Below, piece after piece: positions 5,841 to 8,446 of a stretch of 8,446 bases of DNA. The position numbers and the translations under genes are program-made. Every line of letters begins with the position of its first letter. The stretch's first letter is position 1. Origin of the DNA: Candidatus Mesolinea sp. (GTDB lineage Bacteria > Chloroflexota > Anaerolineae > Anaerolineales > Anaerolineaceae); contig DMCS01000001.1 of the NCBI GenBank assembly GCA_003445715.1, positions 2,134-10,579 on the forward strand, written 5' to 3'. The notes under the pieces are model-generated. The model saw only the letters and a list, made by a program, of their open reading frames with translations, searched no databases and was not told the DNA's origin.

Positions 5841-7259
5841 ATGAAGTTCCGCTTCGATTGGAAAGCTGACCTGCCGTATGTGCTTGCTCTGCTCCTCAGT
5901 TTAGCTTTTCTTTTATTTTTTATCCCCTATCAAGTCCAGCAAGCTTATCAAGCCTCAGCTCAGAGCGGCTTGCCAGTGGACCTAACTTGGGTTTATGTTT
6001 CTATCGTCCTTGCCGGGCTGCTGATCATTGCCATTTTTATCATTTCGCGCTGGCGTTATGCCGAAAGGATTGCCGCGGCGCTCAAGCAGCTCACCCGTGC
6101 CACGCGCCAGTTAGGTGAAGGTTGCTATGAAGGCGTTGAGGTGCCCAGCCGTCTGGAAAAGGTGCCCGAGATGCAAGAGCTCAGCCAAGCCTTAGAAGAA
6201 ACTGCGGACCATATTGAAGAGCAGATTTCCGCCCTTTCAAAAGAACAAACGATGCTCTCTACCGTGCTAAGCCAAATGACGGATGGCGTCTTGATTGCCG
6301 ATTCTGAAGGGCACGTGCAGCTTTTGAATGCAGCTGCAGAGCGACTGTTCAAAATCAAGCAGCAAAAAGCTTTAGGGCGTTCCGTTGTGGAGGTCATGCG
6401 CCACCATGCGTTGATCGATTTGTGGTCAAAAACACGCGATGGCGAGCCTGTAACTATCACGTTGGAGATGGGTGCTGAGCATAAATTCTTGCAGGTGGTG
6501 GGCATCCCGCTAAAAAAGGAACTGCCGGGCAGGTCGATGCTTCTTTTCCAAGACCTCACGCAGGTACATCACCTGGAAACTGTACGTAAAGACTTTATCT
6601 CCAATATCTCTCATGAGTTGCGCACCCCAATGGCGAGCCTTAAAGCCATCAGTGAAACCCTGCTGGATGGCGCCTTAGAAGATCCACCAGCCGCACGCCG
6701 CTTTGTGGTGCGCATGGATACTGAGGTAGATAACCTGACCTTGCTGGTGAATGAGTTGCTGGAGCTTTCACGCATCGAGAGCGGGCGCACCAATTTCGAG
6801 TTTCAACGCGTTAACCCGCTGGACTTGCTTTCTAAGCCGTGTGAACGCATGAGTTTGCAAGCTGAGCGCGTGGGCCTCAGCTTGAGCTTAGAATGCCCGC
6901 CGGACTTGCCAGCCGTCTTTGCCGATCCAGACCGCATCTCCCAGGTGGTCATCAACCTGCTGCATAATGCGATTAAATTTACCCCTCCCGGTGGGCACAT
7001 TGAAGTAGGTGCCTGGACGTACGAAAACAGTGTGGTTTTCATGGTGCGCGATAATGGCGTGGGCATCGCTCAGAAAGACCTGACGCGCATTTTCGAGCGC
7101 TTCTATAAGGCTGATCGTGCCCGCTCTGGCGGAGGCACAGGGTTGGGCTTGTCTATCTCCAAACACATGGTGGAAGCCCATGGCGGCAGAATCTGGGCTG
7201 AAAGCGAAGAGGGAAAGGGCAGCGGTTTCTTTTTCACTATCCCTATCGCTTCAAAATGA
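5841..7259 (+). CDS. phoR: PhoR-type membrane sensor histidine kinase
   Basis: The 472-residue product has two membrane helices at about 11-30 and 48-70, with only about 17 residues outside between them, so it has no real external sensor domain. A HAMP-like linker (about 70-130) and a PAS domain (about 139-240, starting LSTVLSQMTDGVLIAD) precede the kinase core. The phosphorylated histidine is H258 in SHELRTP. The ATP-binding domain shows the N box with N372 and N376 (INLLHNAIKFT), the G1 box DNGVG (404-408), the F box around F418-F421 and the G2 box GGGTGLGL (430-437). GAAGGA (5826-5831) lies 9 nt before the ATG and overlaps the phoB stop. It should autophosphorylate and phosphorylate D53 of PhoB. 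As in E. coli PhoR, a minimal outside loop fits control through PstSCAB and PhoU rather than direct ligand sensing; this is inference. Confidence 0.9.
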   Translation: MKFRFDWKADLPYVLALLLSLAFLLFFIPYQVQQAYQASAQSGLPVDLTWVYVSIVLAGLLIIAIFIISRWRYAERIAAALKQLTRATRQLGEGCYEGVEVPSRLEKVPEMQELSQALEETADHIEEQISALSKEQTMLSTVLSQMTDGVLIADSEGHVQLLNAAAERLFKIKQQKALGRSVVEVMRHHALIDLWSKTRDGEPVTITLEMGAEHKFLQVVGIPLKKELPGRSMLLFQDLTQVHHLETVRKDFISNISHELRTPMASLKAISETLLDGALEDPPAARRFVVRMDTEVDNLTLLVNELLELSRIESGRTNFEFQRVNPLDLLSKPCERMSLQAERVGLSLSLECPPDLPAVFADPDRISQVVINLLHNAIKFTPPGGHIEVGAWTYENSVVFMVRDNGVGIAQKDLTRIFERFYKADRARSGGGTGLGLSISKHMVEAHGGRIWAESEEGKGSGFFFTIPIASK

Positions 7260-7464
7260 ACACCTTTAAACAGACATTTACGCCGCTTCACACAGGTTTA
7301 ACCAATTCAGGCTCATGATTTAATCAGAACATGATATATTAATATTAAATAAAAAGGGACTATCATTGCCTTTCTTGATTTTTCCGCTGAGATTAAAGCG
7401 CGCTGAGTTAGCCTCTGGACGATTAAGTAGGGTAGTGATATTATTTCAACCCTAAGGAACTGGT
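7260..7464 (+). promoter_or_regulatory. phoR-phoU intergenic region with direct repeats
   Basis: This 205-bp gap breaks the phoBR operon from phoU. It contains palindromes GGTTTAACC (7295-7303), TGATT-T-AATCA (7316-7326) and ATATTAATAT (7336-7345). CATGAT is repeated at 7314 and 7330, and CGCTGAG at 7385-7391 and 7401-7407. Both pairs are spaced 16 bp, and the second lies just upstream of the phoU -35. Pho boxes are usually direct repeats of 11-bp units, so this spacing does not match the enterobacterial form. No clear phoR terminator is visible. Confidence 0.4.
7416..7444 (+). promoter_or_regulatory. Candidate phoU promoter, extended -10
   Basis: TGGACG (7416-7421) and TATTAT (7439-7444) are 17 bp apart, and TGA directly before the -10 makes an extended -10 (TGn). 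Transcription from here would give a leader of about 14 nt before the ATG at 7465, with AAGGA (7454-7458) in it. This is the best promoter in the window. Confidence 0.5.
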
Positions 7465-8151
7465 ATGCCCCGTCTGGCACTTGATCGCGAAATTAGGCAA
7501 ATTCAAGATGAAATCCTGCTTTTAGGGAGTTTGGCAGAGCAGGCGGTTCTCAATGCGGTAGAAGCCCTAAAAACGCGCGACGTTCAGGCTGCCGAGGCGG
7601 TGATCCGCGACGACCGTTTTATCAACGATAAGCGCTTCGCTATCGAGAACCGTATCTTGATCCTCTTCGCGACCCAATCTCCCATGGCACACGACTTGCG
7701 CCTCCTAGCTGGTGATCTAGAAGTTATCACCGAGTTGGAGCGCATTGGCGACTATGCTAAAGGCATTGCCAAAGTTGCTACCCAACTCGCCCATGATGAA
7801 ACCCCGATTCCAATCCGAGAAATCACCATGATGGCGGATATAGCTGTTTCTATGCTGCATCGCGCCTTAGGTGCATTCATTGCCGAAGATGTTGACGTTG
7901 CCCGCAGCCTGCCTGAGGAAGATGACCAAGTGGATGAGCTCTATAAAATCGTCTATCATAAAATTGTGCAGAATATGATCGCTAATCCGGAAATAATCGA
8001 CCAATCCAATCAGGTTTTCTGGGTGATCCATAACCTGGAGCGGACCGCCGACCGTGTGACCAATATTTGCGAGCGCATTCTCTTCATCGCCACCGGTGAG
8101 CTCATCGAGATGGACACTTCCGACGACGAGTTGGAAGACGGGTCAGATTAG
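7465..8151 (+). CDS. phoU: PhoU phosphate-signalling modulator
   Basis: PhoU is a cytosolic all-helical protein that links the Pst transporter with PhoR and represses the Pho response when phosphate is plentiful. The 228-residue product is the family length and has the two three-helix repeats. The metal-binding motifs are ELERIGDYAKG (90-100, E92, D96) and NLERTADRVTN (190-200, E192, D196), matching the E-x3-D pattern in each half. The N-terminus begins LDREIRQIQDEILLLGSLAEQAV, as usual. The last 14 residues are unusually acidic. AAGGA lies 6 nt before the ATG. The gene is in the phoB-phoR direction but 205 bp after phoR with its own candidate promoter, so it may be expressed separately. pstSCAB, normally nearby, is not in the window. 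Confidence 0.95.
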   Translation: MPRLALDREIRQIQDEILLLGSLAEQAVLNAVEALKTRDVQAAEAVIRDDRFINDKRFAIENRILILFATQSPMAHDLRLLAGDLEVITELERIGDYAKGIAKVATQLAHDETPIPIREITMMADIAVSMLHRALGAFIAEDVDVARSLPEEDDQVDELYKIVYHKIVQNMIANPEIIDQSNQVFWVIHNLERTADRVTNICERILFIATGELIEMDTSDDELEDGSD

Positions 8152-8230
8152 CGCTGAGCCTTAGGATACCTAAAGTTAGATTTCCTCGGTTTTCATCTAC
8201 AATTTTACAAATAAGAGTTGTTATGGCTAA

Positions 8231-8269
8231 TTAGAAATGTCCTAATGCTGGCAATTTAGAAGTGTCCTA
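8231..8269. repeat. Direct-repeat pair resembling transposon termini
   Basis: TTAGAAATGTCCTA (8231-8244) and TTAGAAGTGTCCTA (8256-8269) differ at one of 14 bases and are 25 bp apart, start to start. Paired AGAA-x-TGTCC motifs are, from memory, like the ends of some IS481-type elements. No transposase or partner end is present, so this may be a solo remnant or an unrelated regulatory pair. Confidence 0.45.
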
Positions 8270-8408
8270 TTCAGTGGATAAAGTCGCCAGTATAGGTTTT
8301 TCTTGGAAATTTAACCCTCATCCTCTTCTTTTCAATTATGCTGCATGAAAAGGCTGAAAAATGCTCGTCATGGATTACTTCCAGCCTCTGAAAGGTGAAT
8401 AATCTCAG

Positions 8409-8446
8409 GATACCCTCACCCCGCCCTCTCCCAGCTCCGAGTCACG
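8409..8446. repeat. Partial C-rich interspersed repeat at the window edge
   Basis: ATACCCTCACCCCGCCCTCT and the bases after it resemble the first arm of widespread CCCTCACCCC/CCCTCTCCC palindromic repeats of bacterial intergenic DNA. The second arm (GGGAGAGGG...) would lie beyond the window end and cannot be seen. Confidence 0.5.

Larger units (their letters stand above)
8152..8446. other. Right-hand non-coding region, repeat remnants
   Basis: No reading frame of note opens here. A short hairpin TTAGG-ATA-CCTAA follows the phoU stop but has no proper T-run. The region then holds a transposon-end-like direct repeat pair and, at the window edge, a C-rich interspersed repeat. It is probably a graveyard of small mobile sequences. 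Confidence 0.6.

Overview
The window looks like chromosomal DNA from a moderate-GC (roughly low-50s %) bacterium. Protein style suggests Chloroflexota, perhaps Anaerolineae: a non-canonical YchF-like ATPase, a SurE with a QQTSMGRA variant, a SufS-SufE pair followed by an unusual ferredoxin, and PhoB-PhoR-PhoU. The lineage call is inference from sequence style, not a search. All seven complete protein genes and the ferredoxin-like gene are housekeeping or stress-type. There is no intact mobile element, rRNA, tRNA or CRISPR array.

Layout. Positions 1-410 hold no convincing gene. They contain a cluster of short structured repeats: GGAGACC...GGCGAGAACA units, a 33-bp tandem duplication and a perfect 11-bp hairpin. 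The ychF-like gene (427-1497, +) follows. A convergent intergenic region (1498-1833) holds AT-rich DNA and another copy of the same repeat. On the minus strand, reading right to left, are sufS (4925-3699), sufE (3698-3270), a two-cluster ferredoxin-like protein (3256-2738) and surE (2646-1834). The first three are packed as one operon. surE has its own candidate promoter placed so that its mRNA would be leaderless. A divergent regulatory region (4926-5123) with several short palindromes separates sufS from phoB (5124-5834, +), phoR (5841-7259, +) and phoU (7465-8151, +). phoU is preceded by a 205-bp gap and a good candidate promoter of its own. The last 295 bp have no gene. They carry a direct-repeat pair resembling transposon-terminus motifs and the start of a CCCTCACCCC-type interspersed repeat cut by the window edge.

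How the genes fit together. SufS takes sulfur from cysteine and passes it to SufE for Fe-S cluster assembly, and the adjacent ferredoxin-like protein is itself an Fe-S client or a possible electron donor. PhoR and PhoB form a two-component phosphate-starvation switch, and PhoU is the usual negative modulator of PhoR. No pst transporter genes lie in the window.

The most interesting items are the interspersed repeat family, in which the stems are kept while loop bases vary, the uncharacterised N-terminal domain of the ferredoxin-like protein, the leaderless surE promoter, and the palindrome-rich sufS/phoB divergent region. I see no wholly new multi-gene system.
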